Shown in pieces: positions 1-5,711 of a stretch of DNA of 5,816 nt. The DNA is from Chloroflexota bacterium. GTDB taxonomy: Bacteria > Chloroflexota > Limnocylindria > P2-11E. The notes below the pieces were generated by a model. The model did no database searches. It had not been told where the DNA came from and saw only the letters and a program-made list of their open reading frames with translations. Positions within the stretch are counted from its first letter, which is position 1; each line of letters begins with the position of its first letter. The stretch spans positions 1 through 5,816 of the forward strand of contig JANXXG010000255.1 of NCBI GenBank assembly GCA_025350745.1. Direction: 5' to 3'. The translations under genes were made by a program, and so were the position numbers.

Positions 1-180
1 CAGGGCGACGCCGTCCACGTGCCACCCCGGATGACCGTTCACGAGCACTTCAACGGTTCGGATGCGCGCACGCGCACATTGCGCATCGAGTTCGGGGTCC
101 GTTTCTTCTATGAGGCGTTGTGGCCCGGCTACGACAAGGTCGTGGACAAGGAGAAGCTCGAGAGCGCGACGCTCGCGTAA
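1..180 (+). CDS. Cupin-domain protein, C-terminal fragment
   Basis: The frame is open from base 1 to a TAA at 178-180, giving the last 59 residues of a protein that begins outside the window. The fragment starts QGDAVHVPPRMTVHEHFN, which resembles the second cupin motif: a Gly-Asp turn, a Pro pair, then His14-x3-Asn18, with a further His at 16. Cupins are small beta-barrels. Many bind a metal through such His residues and act as dioxygenases, isomerases or sugar-modifying enzymes; others only bind ligands. The tail after the motif is polar and ends in a Lys/Glu-rich stretch (VVDKEKLESATLA), as expected at the end of a protein. The first cupin motif (HxH...E) lies outside the window, so neither metal binding nor the reaction can be judged. 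It lies just upstream of an importer operon on the same strand, which suggests a shared pathway. Confidence 0.75.
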   Translation, partial: QGDAVHVPPRMTVHEHFNGSDARTRTLRIEFGVRFFYEALWPGYDKVVDKEKLESATLA

Positions 181-210
181 CGCCCGCCGGGTTCTGGACG
201 CGGCCGATGC

Positions 211-239
211 GTTACAAAGGGCGAGGAATTGTCTACAGT
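211..239 (+). promoter_or_regulatory. Possible promoter of the importer operon
   Basis: GTTACA at 211-216 (4 of 6 to TTGACA) and TACAGT at 234-239 (the TAnnnT form) are separated by exactly 17 bases. Transcription would start near 246, leaving an almost absent leader before the ATG at 249. That would agree with the lack of a clear Shine-Dalgarno at this start. The -10 element lies inside the operator-like box at 228-239, so a bound regulator would block polymerase. This is inferred from consensus alone; the -35 match is weak. Confidence 0.3.
228..239. promoter_or_regulatory. FCD-GntR-type operator-like palindrome, importer operon
   Basis: ATTGTCTACAGT matches the palindrome ATTGTATACAAT at 10 of 12 positions (mismatches at the 6th and 11th). 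That palindrome is typical of operators of several FCD-subfamily GntR regulators. It is an AT-rich island in GC-rich surroundings, in the only non-coding gap before the importer operon, and overlaps the likely -10 element. A closely related box sits at 4395-4406 beside the gntR-like gene in this window. Binding by that protein is an inference. Confidence 0.5.
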
Positions 240-248
240 GCAAATGGG

Positions 249-1142
249 ATGAGTGACGGGGCTGCTGCGCGCGACGCGCGACTAAGAGGCTCGCTCTCGC
301 AGGGTGTGGGCTACCGCACCATCCTGCCCCGCGTCCGGCGGAAGCGGTCTCCGCTCGGGCGGTGGTACCGAAGGAACGAACGTGCCATCCTGGGCATCAG
401 CGGCCTGGCGTCGTTCTTCGCGTTCTGGCAGTTCGGGTCGATGGCCGGCTGGATCGATCCGTTGTTCTTCAGCTCGCCTACGGACATCGTCGCCGCCGCT
501 ATCGCCGAGGTCCAGGTCCCGCGGTTCTGGGACGACGTCCGTTACAGCCTGACCGAAGTGACGGTCGGATTCCTCGCGTCCTTCGTGCTTGCCGTGCCCC
601 TCGGGCTGGCCATTGGCTGGTACCGCCGAGTGTCGTTCACCTTCGACCCATGGCTGAACTTCTTCAATGCCATCCCGCGGCCGGCACTGATCCCCCTGGT
701 GGTGCTCTGGGTCGGCCTCGGGATCGAGATGAAGATCATCATCGTCTTCCTCGGCGGATTCTTCTCGATCATCCTTCCGACGGTCGAGGGCGTCCGGACC
801 GTCGAGCCGCAGGTGCTCGATGTCGCGCGAAGCTTCCGCGCGTCGAGCCGCCGGATCTTCACGTCGGTCGTGATCCCGGCGACGGTCCCGTTCATCGCGA
901 CAGGTGTGCGCCTCGCCCTCGGGCGGCTGCTGATCGGTGTCGTCGTCGCCGAGCTCTACGCGCAGACGCAAGGGATCGGGGTCCTGATCGGGAAGTCCGC
1001 GGACTCACTACAGAGCGATCGCATGATGTTCGGGATCCTCCTGTTCACGCTGATGGGCGTGATCACGACGGAGATCGCCGTGCGCGTCGAGCGCCGGCTG
1101 CAACGTTGGCGACCGAACGTGAACGTTGAGGAAGGGAACTGA
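249..1142 (+). CDS. NitT/TauT-type ABC importer permease 1
   Basis: This 297-residue integral membrane subunit belongs to the BPD_transp_1 family (SsuC/TauC-like). It would form half of the inner-membrane channel. After a basic cytoplasmic N-terminus (about 1-45, many Arg), hydrophobic segments lie near 46-66, 105-124, 146-180, 207-235 and 260-280. The ATPase-contacting EAA loop is at 191-210 (DVARSFRASSRRIFTSVVIP), followed by the conserved VVVAE (231-235) and QGIG (241-244). The normally invariant Gly of the EAA loop is Arg197 here. The reading frame is open back to 120, inside the cupin gene. I chose ATG 249 because it removes that overlap and places the start just after the promoter-like gap. 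No clear ribosome site precedes it; GTG 306 is a possible alternative. The stop is 2 bases before the ATPase start, so the genes are co-transcribed. Taurine, sulfonate, nitrate, thiamine precursors or aromatic acids are all possible substrates. Confidence 0.9.
   Translation: MSDGAAARDARLRGSLSQGVGYRTILPRVRRKRSPLGRWYRRNERAILGISGLASFFAFWQFGSMAGWIDPLFFSSPTDIVAAAIAEVQVPRFWDDVRYSLTEVTVGFLASFVLAVPLGLAIGWYRRVSFTFDPWLNFFNAIPRPALIPLVVLWVGLGIEMKIIIVFLGGFFSIILPTVEGVRTVEPQVLDVARSFRASSRRIFTSVVIPATVPFIATGVRLALGRLLIGVVVAELYAQTQGIGVLIGKSADSLQSDRMMFGILLFTLMGVITTEIAVRVERRLQRWRPNVNVEEGN
1128..1136 (+). promoter_or_regulatory. Ribosome binding site for the ATPase GTG start
   Basis: GAGGAAGGG lies 8 bases before GTG 1145, inside the last codons of permease 1. 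It is the strongest purine-rich site in the operon and supports the GTG start, with translation coupled to the upstream gene. Confidence 0.6.
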
Positions 1143-1144
1143 TC

Positions 1145-1939
1145 GTGGATACGACCTTCGCGTTGAGCGCCCGCGGGGTGCACATGGAGTATCGGGACCG
1201 CAAGTCGGATACGAACCTCGTCGCCATCGACACCATGGATCTTGACGTTGCGCCCGGCGAGTTCGTGAGCCTCCTTGGCCCGAGTGGCTGTGGGAAGTCG
1301 ACATTCCTCAAGATCGTCAACGGGCTGCTGCAGGGTACCGCCGGCGAGATCCGCCTCCGCAGCGGCCGCTCAGGGCGCGAAGACGCAATGGTGTTCCAGG
1401 ACGCGTCGCTCTTCCCGTGGTACTCGGTCCTCGACAATGTCGCGTACGGCCTCATTTGCGCAGGAGTCCCTCGGCAGGAGGCGAGGCGCCGATCGATCCC
1501 GCTCATCAACCTCGTCGGGCTTGAGGGGTTCGCGGAGCGCTACCCGTATCAGCTGTCCGGCGGCATGCAGCAACGCGCCAATCTGGCTCGCGCGCTCGCG
1601 GTCGATTCGGAGATCCTCCTCATGGACGAGCCGTTCGCCTCCCTCGACGCTCAGACACGCGAGGTCATGCAGGCCGAGCTGCTGCGCATCTGGAACGCCG
1701 CGAAGAAGACCGTCATCTTCGTGACGCATCAGATCGACGAGGCGATCTTCCTTTCGGACCGCGTCGTGGTCATGTCGGCCCGTCCCGGTCGGATCCTCGC
1801 GGACATCCACATCGACCTGCCACGGCCGCGCGGCCTCGATGTGAAACGGCAGCAGGCGTTCACCGGGTACGCCGACCAGATCTGGCACCTCCTCACGTCT
1901 CACGGCGTGTCGGTCGAGCCCACGCCGGACGTGGCCTAG
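1145..1939 (+). CDS. NitT/TauT-type ABC importer ATPase
   Basis: This 264-residue cytoplasmic nucleotide-binding subunit hydrolyses ATP to drive import through the two flanking permeases. All catalytic motifs are intact: Walker A GPSGCGKST (45-53, Lys51), Q-loop Gln85, signature LSGGMQQR (137-144), Walker B ILLMDEP (157-163, Glu162), D-loop SLD (166-168) and H-loop His195. The ALDxxxR-type region after Walker B (SLDAQTRE) and the C-terminal pattern F-x2-Y-x3-IW-x-LL (239-250) are typical of the SsuB/TauB/NrtD group. There is no extra regulatory domain after the ATPase fold. The loop between Walker A and the Q-loop is short and Arg/Ser/Gly-rich (72-79). The GTG start has a good ribosome site 8 bases upstream. 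Stop-to-start gaps are 2 bases on both sides, giving a tight permease-ATPase-permease operon. The family call is firm; the substrate is unknown. Confidence 0.96.
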   Translation: MDTTFALSARGVHMEYRDRKSDTNLVAIDTMDLDVAPGEFVSLLGPSGCGKSTFLKIVNGLLQGTAGEIRLRSGRSGREDAMVFQDASLFPWYSVLDNVAYGLICAGVPRQEARRRSIPLINLVGLEGFAERYPYQLSGGMQQRANLARALAVDSEILLMDEPFASLDAQTREVMQAELLRIWNAAKKTVIFVTHQIDEAIFLSDRVVVMSARPGRILADIHIDLPRPRGLDVKRQQAFTGYADQIWHLLTSHGVSVEPTPDVA

Positions 1940-1941
1940 CC

Positions 1942-2772
1942 ATGGCGACGACTGCCCTGCCCGCGCCGCGCCCCGGACGATCGACCTTCGAACGCCTGAC
2001 GCGGCTGCGGAGCGCGAACGAGCGACTGTTCTACGGGCTCGTCGGATTCGTCGTGGTCCTGGTGGTCTGGGAGCTCGCCGCGAGTCTCGGTCTTTATCGA
2101 AGGTCGCTCCTCAGCTCGCCGTCGTTCATCTGGCGCGCCGCCGTGGCTGATTTCGGCAACGGAACGATCTGGCCACACCTGGTGACGAGCCTCACCGAGT
2201 ACAGCCTCGGGTTCGCGGCGGCCCTCGTCATCGGCATCCCCCTCGGGCTCGCGATCGGTACCTTCCGCCGCCTGGACCACTTCGTCAGCCTGCTCCTCTT
2301 CGGCATCTACTCGACGCCAAAAGCCGCTATCGCCCCGCTCATCATCCTTCTGGCCGGCATCGGCTTGGAGTCGAAGGTCATCCTGGTCTTCCTTCTCGCG
2401 TTCTTCTCCGTGATCGTGAGCACGACAGCCGGCGTACACGCCGTGGCTGAGCGGCACCGGGAGATCGCCAAGAGCTTCGGCGCGTCCACATGGCTTGAGT
2501 TCCGATCGGTACTCCTGCCGACCACCGTGCCGTTCCTGCTCACGGGCATCCGGATCGCGTCGGGGCGAGCACTGGTCGGCGTCGTCGTCGCCGAGGAGCT
2601 CGCCGCCAACGAGGGCATCGGCTATTACATCGAGTTCAACGGCCAGTTCCTGGACACCTCTCGGGTCATGCTTGGCGTCGTGCTCCTTGGGCTCTTCGGC
2701 ATCGCTCTCGGCGAATTCGTCCGCCGGCTCGAAAAGCGATTCGAAGTGTGGCGTCCGGAGCTGCACCACTAG
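1942..2772 (+). CDS. NitT/TauT-type ABC importer permease 2
   Basis: This second membrane subunit (276 residues, BPD_transp_1 family) probably pairs with permease 1 as a heterodimeric channel. A short Pro/Arg-rich N-terminus (1-28) leads into hydrophobic segments near 29-50, 88-107, 127-165, 189-218 and 242-260. Its EAA loop is canonical, EIAKSFGASTWLEFRSVLLP (174-193) with Gly180. VVVAEE follows at 214-219 and EGIG at 224-227. It aligns by eye along its length with permease 1: both have a SSP turn near 60, PLGLAIG after the second segment, and a shared VVVAE block. The pair therefore arose from an old duplication and then diverged. ATG 1942 follows the ATPase stop by 2 bases with only a weak ribosome site, so translation is probably coupled. 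Its TAG stop forms the left edge of a hairpin shared with the converging dehydrogenase gene. Confidence 0.94.
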   Translation: MATTALPAPRPGRSTFERLTRLRSANERLFYGLVGFVVVLVVWELAASLGLYRRSLLSSPSFIWRAAVADFGNGTIWPHLVTSLTEYSLGFAAALVIGIPLGLAIGTFRRLDHFVSLLLFGIYSTPKAAIAPLIILLAGIGLESKVILVFLLAFFSVIVSTTAGVHAVAERHREIAKSFGASTWLEFRSVLLPTTVPFLLTGIRIASGRALVGVVVAEELAANEGIGYYIEFNGQFLDTSRVMLGVVLLGLFGIALGEFVRRLEKRFEVWRPELHH

Positions 2773-2795
2773 GAGCGCCTAGTTGAAGGCGCTCC
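2772..2795. terminator. Hairpin spanning converging stop codons, possible bidirectional terminator
   Basis: GGAGCGCCT (2772-2780) and AGGCGCTCC (2787-2795) form a perfect 9-bp stem with a 6-base loop. It begins at the last base of the permease 2 stop and includes the dehydrogenase stop (2779-2781) and that gene's final codons. The position, exactly between two convergent operons only 6 bases apart, suits a bidirectional terminator. There is no T-run on either side, so it does not match the classic intrinsic form. It could instead pause polymerase or protect 3' ends. Confidence 0.4.
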
Positions 2796-3540
2796 CGCCG
2801 TCGACGAGCAGCACCTGGCCGGTCATGAAGGCGCTGTCGTCGGACATCAGGAACGCGATCGTCCCCACGAGGTCCGCTGGCTTTTCGACACGCGGCAGGC
2901 AGCGGACCTTCACCGGCGCCTCACGCATGGCGATGGTCTCCGCGTCGGGGCTCTCCTCGCTCAGCGTGCTACCGGGGCACACCGTGTTCACCCGGATCCA
3001 GTAGGGCCCCAGCTCCTTGGCCAACGTCCGCCCGAAGCCGACGAGGGCGCTCTTCGCGGCGACGTAATGAGCGCGGGTCGGGACGCCGCGGTACACCGTG
3101 CTGGAAGCAATGTTCACGATGCTGCCGCCACCGGCCGCCTTGAGGTGGGGGAGCACGGCCTTGCAGCCATACCACGCGGCCTTTGTGTTCAGGCGAAATG
3201 ACTCGTCCCACTCGGCGTCGGGGATGTCCTCGAAGTTGCATCGCGTGATCGGGATCACGTTCAGCATGCCGGCGTTATTGATGATGCCGTTCACGGAGCC
3301 GAACTCTCTCGCCGTCCGGTCGGCCGCGCTCTTGAATGCAGCAAAGTCGCGCACGTCCGTCTCGATCGCGATCGCCTTCTGGCCCGTTGATCGGATCCCA
3401 GCTGCGACCTCCTCGTTGCGCTTCGCGTCGATGTCGAGGAGCGCGACGTTCGCGCCCTCGGAGGCGAGCTTCTCGCTGTAGGCCCGCCCGATCCCGTGTG
3501 CGGCACCGCTGACGATGATCGTCTTTCCGCTCAGTCGCAT
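2779..3540 (-). CDS. Short-chain dehydrogenase/reductase (SDR), classical type
   Basis: This 253-residue soluble NAD(P)-dependent oxidoreductase is a typical length for classical SDRs, which interconvert alcohols and ketones. The cofactor loop is SGAAHGIG (11-18), with Gly12, Gly16 and Gly18. Asp36 ends the second strand (ALLDID), favouring NAD over NADP. Asp62-Val63, NNAG (88-91) and the catalytic set Asn118, Ser146, Tyr159, Lys163 are all present. PG is at 189-190 and the C-terminal FMTGQVLLVDGG at 238-249. The ending resembles 3-oxoacyl-ACP reductases and aryl-alcohol dehydrogenases, so the substrate is open. I chose ATG 3540 because AGAGGG lies 7 bases upstream and the protein then starts in the usual way with MRLSGKTIIV. 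An in-frame ATG at 3558 adds six residues and would overlap the regulator stop as ATGA. It is co-transcribed behind the GntR-type regulator and converges on the importer operon. Confidence 0.95.
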   Translation of the reverse strand: MRLSGKTIIVSGAAHGIGRAYSEKLASEGANVALLDIDAKRNEEVAAGIRSTGQKAIAIETDVRDFAAFKSAADRTAREFGSVNGIINNAGMLNVIPITRCNFEDIPDAEWDESFRLNTKAAWYGCKAVLPHLKAAGGGSIVNIASSTVYRGVPTRAHYVAAKSALVGFGRTLAKELGPYWIRVNTVCPGSTLSEESPDAETIAMREAPVKVRCLPRVEKPADLVGTIAFLMSDDSAFMTGQVLLVDGGSAFN

Positions 3541-3547
3541 CGATGTT

Positions 3548-3553
3548 CCCTCT
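3548..3553 (-). promoter_or_regulatory. Ribosome binding site deciding the SDR start
   Basis: Read on the minus strand, AGAGGG lies 7 bases before ATG 3540 and within the 14-base gap after the regulator stop. The alternative ATG at 3558 has only a weak AGGCGA upstream. This favours the shorter SDR protein. Confidence 0.55.
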
Positions 3554-3554
3554 T

Positions 3555-4334
3555 TCATTTCGCCTGTCGGCGCCTCGTTGGGTGGTCGGTGATCGCATCG
3601 GCCGTCGCCATCGTCACCCGATCCTTGGCCGACGCGTCGCGCAAGTAGCGCCGGATCAGGATCGCGACGCGCCGGTAGTGGCTGGCGAGCAGCGCGGCTG
3701 CGCCTTCAGCGTCGCCCGCCTTGATCGCTTCGAAGAAGCGCTCGTGGTGCTCAGGGGCGTGTTGGAGCGTCGGCCACCGCAGGGAGCGCGCGATCTCCTG
3801 CCGGAGCCGCGAGATCTGCGCGACCAGCCGCGGGCGACCGGTGATGGTGTACAGCCGGCTGTAGAACCCCTCGCGTGCGGCAAGCTGCTCGTCGCCCGAC
3901 GGAGCCTTGACCATCCGCGCGTACAGCCCTTCGAGGATCTGCAGGTCCTCGTCGGTGATGAGCGGGACCGCCAGCCTCACGGCGTGGCTCTCGAGGAGCA
4001 CCCGCAGGTCGTAGACCTCCTCGATGTCGTCGGCGTCCAGCTCGGTCACGGTGAATCCGCGACGCGGCATCGAGGTGACGAGCCCTTCGTATTCGAGCGC
4101 ACGCAGCGCCTCGCGGACCGGGATACGACTGGTCCCGAAGAGCTCCGCGAGCTTCTCCTGCCGGAGTCGCGTCCCCGGCGGGAGCGCGGCCGTCAGGATC
4201 GCCTCGCGCATCGAGTTGAGGACGAGATCCTGCGCGGTCAGCTGGCGGGCGACGTTCGTCGCGATGATCCGATCGAGCTGGGCCTTGCGCGACTCAGCGG
4301 TCGCCTGCCCGATGGGGGTGATCTTCTGAGGCAT
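3555..4334 (-). CDS. GntR-family transcriptional regulator, FCD subfamily
   Basis: This 259-residue DNA-binding regulator dimerises and releases DNA when its C-terminal domain binds a small molecule, often an organic acid. An N-terminal extension (1-33) precedes the winged helix-turn-helix at about 34-98, with the family hallmarks LPPGTRLRQEKLAELFGTSRIPVREAL (51-77) and wing RRGFTV (91-96). The all-helical FCD domain follows (about 102-232). Expected metal-pocket positions include Asp109, His197 (or His196) and His219. The usual FH of the second helix is FY (157-158), so one His ligand seems replaced by Tyr158. The C-terminal tail (232-259) is polar and probably disordered. I chose ATG 4334 because GGGAGGA precedes it by 7 bases; ATG 4364 is an in-frame alternative without such a site. 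It is first in an operon with the SDR and divergent from the MFS gene, the usual layout for a local repressor controlling both sides. Confidence 0.94.
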   Translation of the reverse strand: MPQKITPIGQATAESRKAQLDRIIATNVARQLTAQDLVLNSMREAILTAALPPGTRLRQEKLAELFGTSRIPVREALRALEYEGLVTSMPRRGFTVTELDADDIEEVYDLRVLLESHAVRLAVPLITDEDLQILEGLYARMVKAPSGDEQLAAREGFYSRLYTITGRPRLVAQISRLRQEIARSLRWPTLQHAPEHHERFFEAIKAGDAEGAAALLASHYRRVAILIRRYLRDASAKDRVTMATADAITDHPTRRRQAK

Positions 4335-4341
4335 TCCGCGA

Positions 4342-4348
4342 TCCTCCC
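4342..4348 (-). promoter_or_regulatory. Ribosome binding site for the GntR-type gene
   Basis: On the minus strand GGGAGGA lies 7 bases before ATG 4334. It is the strongest Shine-Dalgarno-like sequence in the window and fixes the start of the regulator. Without it, the open frame could be read much further upstream, because it runs on antisense to the MFS gene. Confidence 0.7.
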
Positions 4349-4357
4349 GTCCCCCTC

Positions 4358-4374
4358 GCTCCATTAATGGGAGC
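4358..4374. repeat. Intergenic inverted repeat with CCATTAATGG palindrome
   Basis: CCATTAATGG at 4361-4370 is a perfect 10-bp palindrome. Allowing one unpaired G (4369), GCTCC (4358-4362) also pairs with GGAGC (4370-4374) around ATTAAT. It lies between the divergent regulator and MFS starts, in the regulator's probable leader. It could be a second regulator site or a leader hairpin. It does not resemble the ATTGTATACAAT-like boxes. Confidence 0.35.
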
Positions 4375-4394
4375 GGTCCGAGCGACGCGGCTAG

Positions 4395-4406
4395 ATTGTA
4401 TGCAAG
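4395..4406. promoter_or_regulatory. FCD-GntR-type operator-like palindrome between divergent genes
   Basis: ATTGTATGCAAG matches ATTGTATACAAT at 10 of 12 positions, with the left half-site ATTGTAT intact. It lies in the 81-base gap between the divergent GntR-type and MFS genes, where an autoregulating repressor would bind. The minus-strand reading of 4395-4400 is TACAAT, a good -10 hexamer for the regulator gene, although I found no convincing -35. Occupation of the box would therefore repress the regulator and probably the MFS gene. The paired box is at 228-239. Confidence 0.55.
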
Positions 4407-4415
4407 AACTGAGAG

Positions 4416-5711
4416 ATGGAAGACCAGATGAGTTCTGATCGAGGCCGGCGCGGGCGCACGCTCGTCGTGCGCCTCGGTCCGTTCGGGCACCAGGCCTTCG
4501 CCGTGTACTGGGCAGGGGGCATGTTCTCCAACATCGGTACGTGGGTCCAGAACGTCGCCGGCTCCGTCTACATCTACGACCTCACGCACTCGGCGTTCGC
4601 CGTCGGCCTGCTCAACTTCGCGACGTTCGTCCCGATCCTCCTCTTCTCGGTGACCGGCGGCGTTCTCTCGGATCGATTCGACCGCCGCGCGATCGTGATC
4701 GCGAGCCAGACCGCCTCGCTGCTCATCGCGTCCGGGCTGGCGGTCGCCGTCGCGGCCGGCGTCGCGACCGAGGTACACGTGATCGCGGCCGCGTTCGCCC
4801 TCCAGACATCCTGGAGCATCGCGAAGCCGTCGATGATCGCGATCCTGCCTGCGCTCGTGCCACGCGCGCTCCTCGCGGAAGCCGTCGGCCTCAACACGCT
4901 GCAGTTCATCGTCGGCCAGATCGGCGGGCCCGTCCTCACGACCCTCGCGCTCGCCACCGCCGGATACGCCTGGGCGTTCGGCATCAACGCCGCGACGTTC
5001 GTCGGACCGATCCTCGCGATGGCGTATCTCTACCGCCGCGAGCTCGGCCGGGGCATCTCGCGCGAGGTGGCGCGCACCGGCGCCGCTGCCGCCGGTCTCA
5101 GCATCGGCGCGTACGTACGCGCGCAGCCCTGGGTGGTATCGGCGCTCCTTGCGGTCATCTCGACCAGCGCGATGCTCGAGTTCGTGCGGACGACAGCGCC
5201 GGTGCTCGTCGTCCAGCGCCTTGGTCTGCCGAGCACCGACACCGGCCTCGTCATCGCCGCGATGAGCACCGGCTCGGCGCTCGGCCTGCTCGCGTTCCTC
5301 CCGCTGCGACGCTGGGACATCTCGCGGACGATCCCGGTCATCGGCCTTTTCGTGCAGGCTGCGGGTCTTGCCCTGATGAGCGTCGCGACGACCCTGCCCA
5401 CCGCCGCCATCGGCGTGGCCGCCATCGGCGTGGGCTTCTCGTTCTGCTTCCCGATCGTCACCGGCGCACTGCAGACCGAGGTGCCCGATGCCATCCGCGG
5501 GCGGCTCATGTCGATCCACCAGATGGCCCACCTGGGCAACCGCCCGGTCGCGGCGCTGGCCGCGGGGGCGTTCGCGGCAACGTTCGGTTTGACCGCCGCC
5601 TATGTGGCGGGCCTCGCGCTCGTCCCGCTCGGACTCCTGTCGGTACGCGGGCTTTGGCGCGGCCTCGAGGCCACGACCGCGTCCGAGCCCACGGTCGCGA
5701 GCTCCCTTTGA
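4416..5711 (+). CDS. MFS transporter, EntS/MFS_3-like exporter family
   Basis: This 431-residue inner-membrane secondary transporter is probably a proton-coupled exporter. It is strongly hydrophobic, with a pattern compatible with about 12 helices. The cytoplasmic motif A between helices 2 and 3 is present as GGVLSDRFDRR (81-91). FAVYWAGGMFSNIGTWVQNV (28-47) and LPALVPRALLAEAVGLN (144-160) match the first half of the MFS_3 family, which includes the enterobactin exporter EntS. RGRLMSIHQM (361-370) is the equivalent conserved block in the second half. The N-terminus is Arg-rich and cytoplasmic. ATG 4416 is the longest start and lies 9 bases after the operator-like box. ATG 4428, four codons later, has GGAAG 5 bases upstream and may be the true start. 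The stop shares a base with the ferredoxin start, so the two are co-transcribed. Direction of transport and substrate are inferred from the family only. Confidence 0.92.
   Translation: MEDQMSSDRGRRGRTLVVRLGPFGHQAFAVYWAGGMFSNIGTWVQNVAGSVYIYDLTHSAFAVGLLNFATFVPILLFSVTGGVLSDRFDRRAIVIASQTASLLIASGLAVAVAAGVATEVHVIAAAFALQTSWSIAKPSMIAILPALVPRALLAEAVGLNTLQFIVGQIGGPVLTTLALATAGYAWAFGINAATFVGPILAMAYLYRRELGRGISREVARTGAAAAGLSIGAYVRAQPWVVSALLAVISTSAMLEFVRTTAPVLVVQRLGLPSTDTGLVIAAMSTGSALGLLAFLPLRRWDISRTIPVIGLFVQAAGLALMSVATTLPTAAIGVAAIGVGFSFCFPIVTGALQTEVPDAIRGRLMSIHQMAHLGNRPVAALAAGAFAATFGLTAAYVAGLALVPLGLLSVRGLWRGLEATTASEPTVASSL

Noticed and set aside
120..248. An upstream extension of permease 1 to ATG 120 or ATG 207
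   Set aside because: Starting at 120 would overlap the cupin gene by 61 bases, and the added residues do not look like permease sequence. The gap fits better as a promoter and operator.
267..279. A short GC-only inverted repeat (GCGCG-CGA-CGCGC) near the permease 1 start
   Set aside because: A 5-bp GC stem is expected by chance in this composition and lies within coding sequence.
1936..2769. A long minus-strand open frame antisense to permease 2
   Set aside because: Its translation is highly charged low-complexity sequence (Glu, Asp, Arg, Gln) with no recognisable domain, while the plus strand encodes a complete permease.
3543..4367. A plus-strand 274-codon open frame antisense to the regulator
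   Set aside because: It is Arg/Asp/Leu-rich with no known motifs and lies entirely over the well-supported regulator gene.
3555..5531. A 658-codon minus-strand open frame covering the regulator and most of the MFS gene in antisense
   Set aside because: Only its last 259 codons look like a protein family. The upstream part is Arg/Asp/Glu/His-rich, as expected for an antisense shadow of a high-GC gene, and the ribosome site at 4342-4348 marks the true start.
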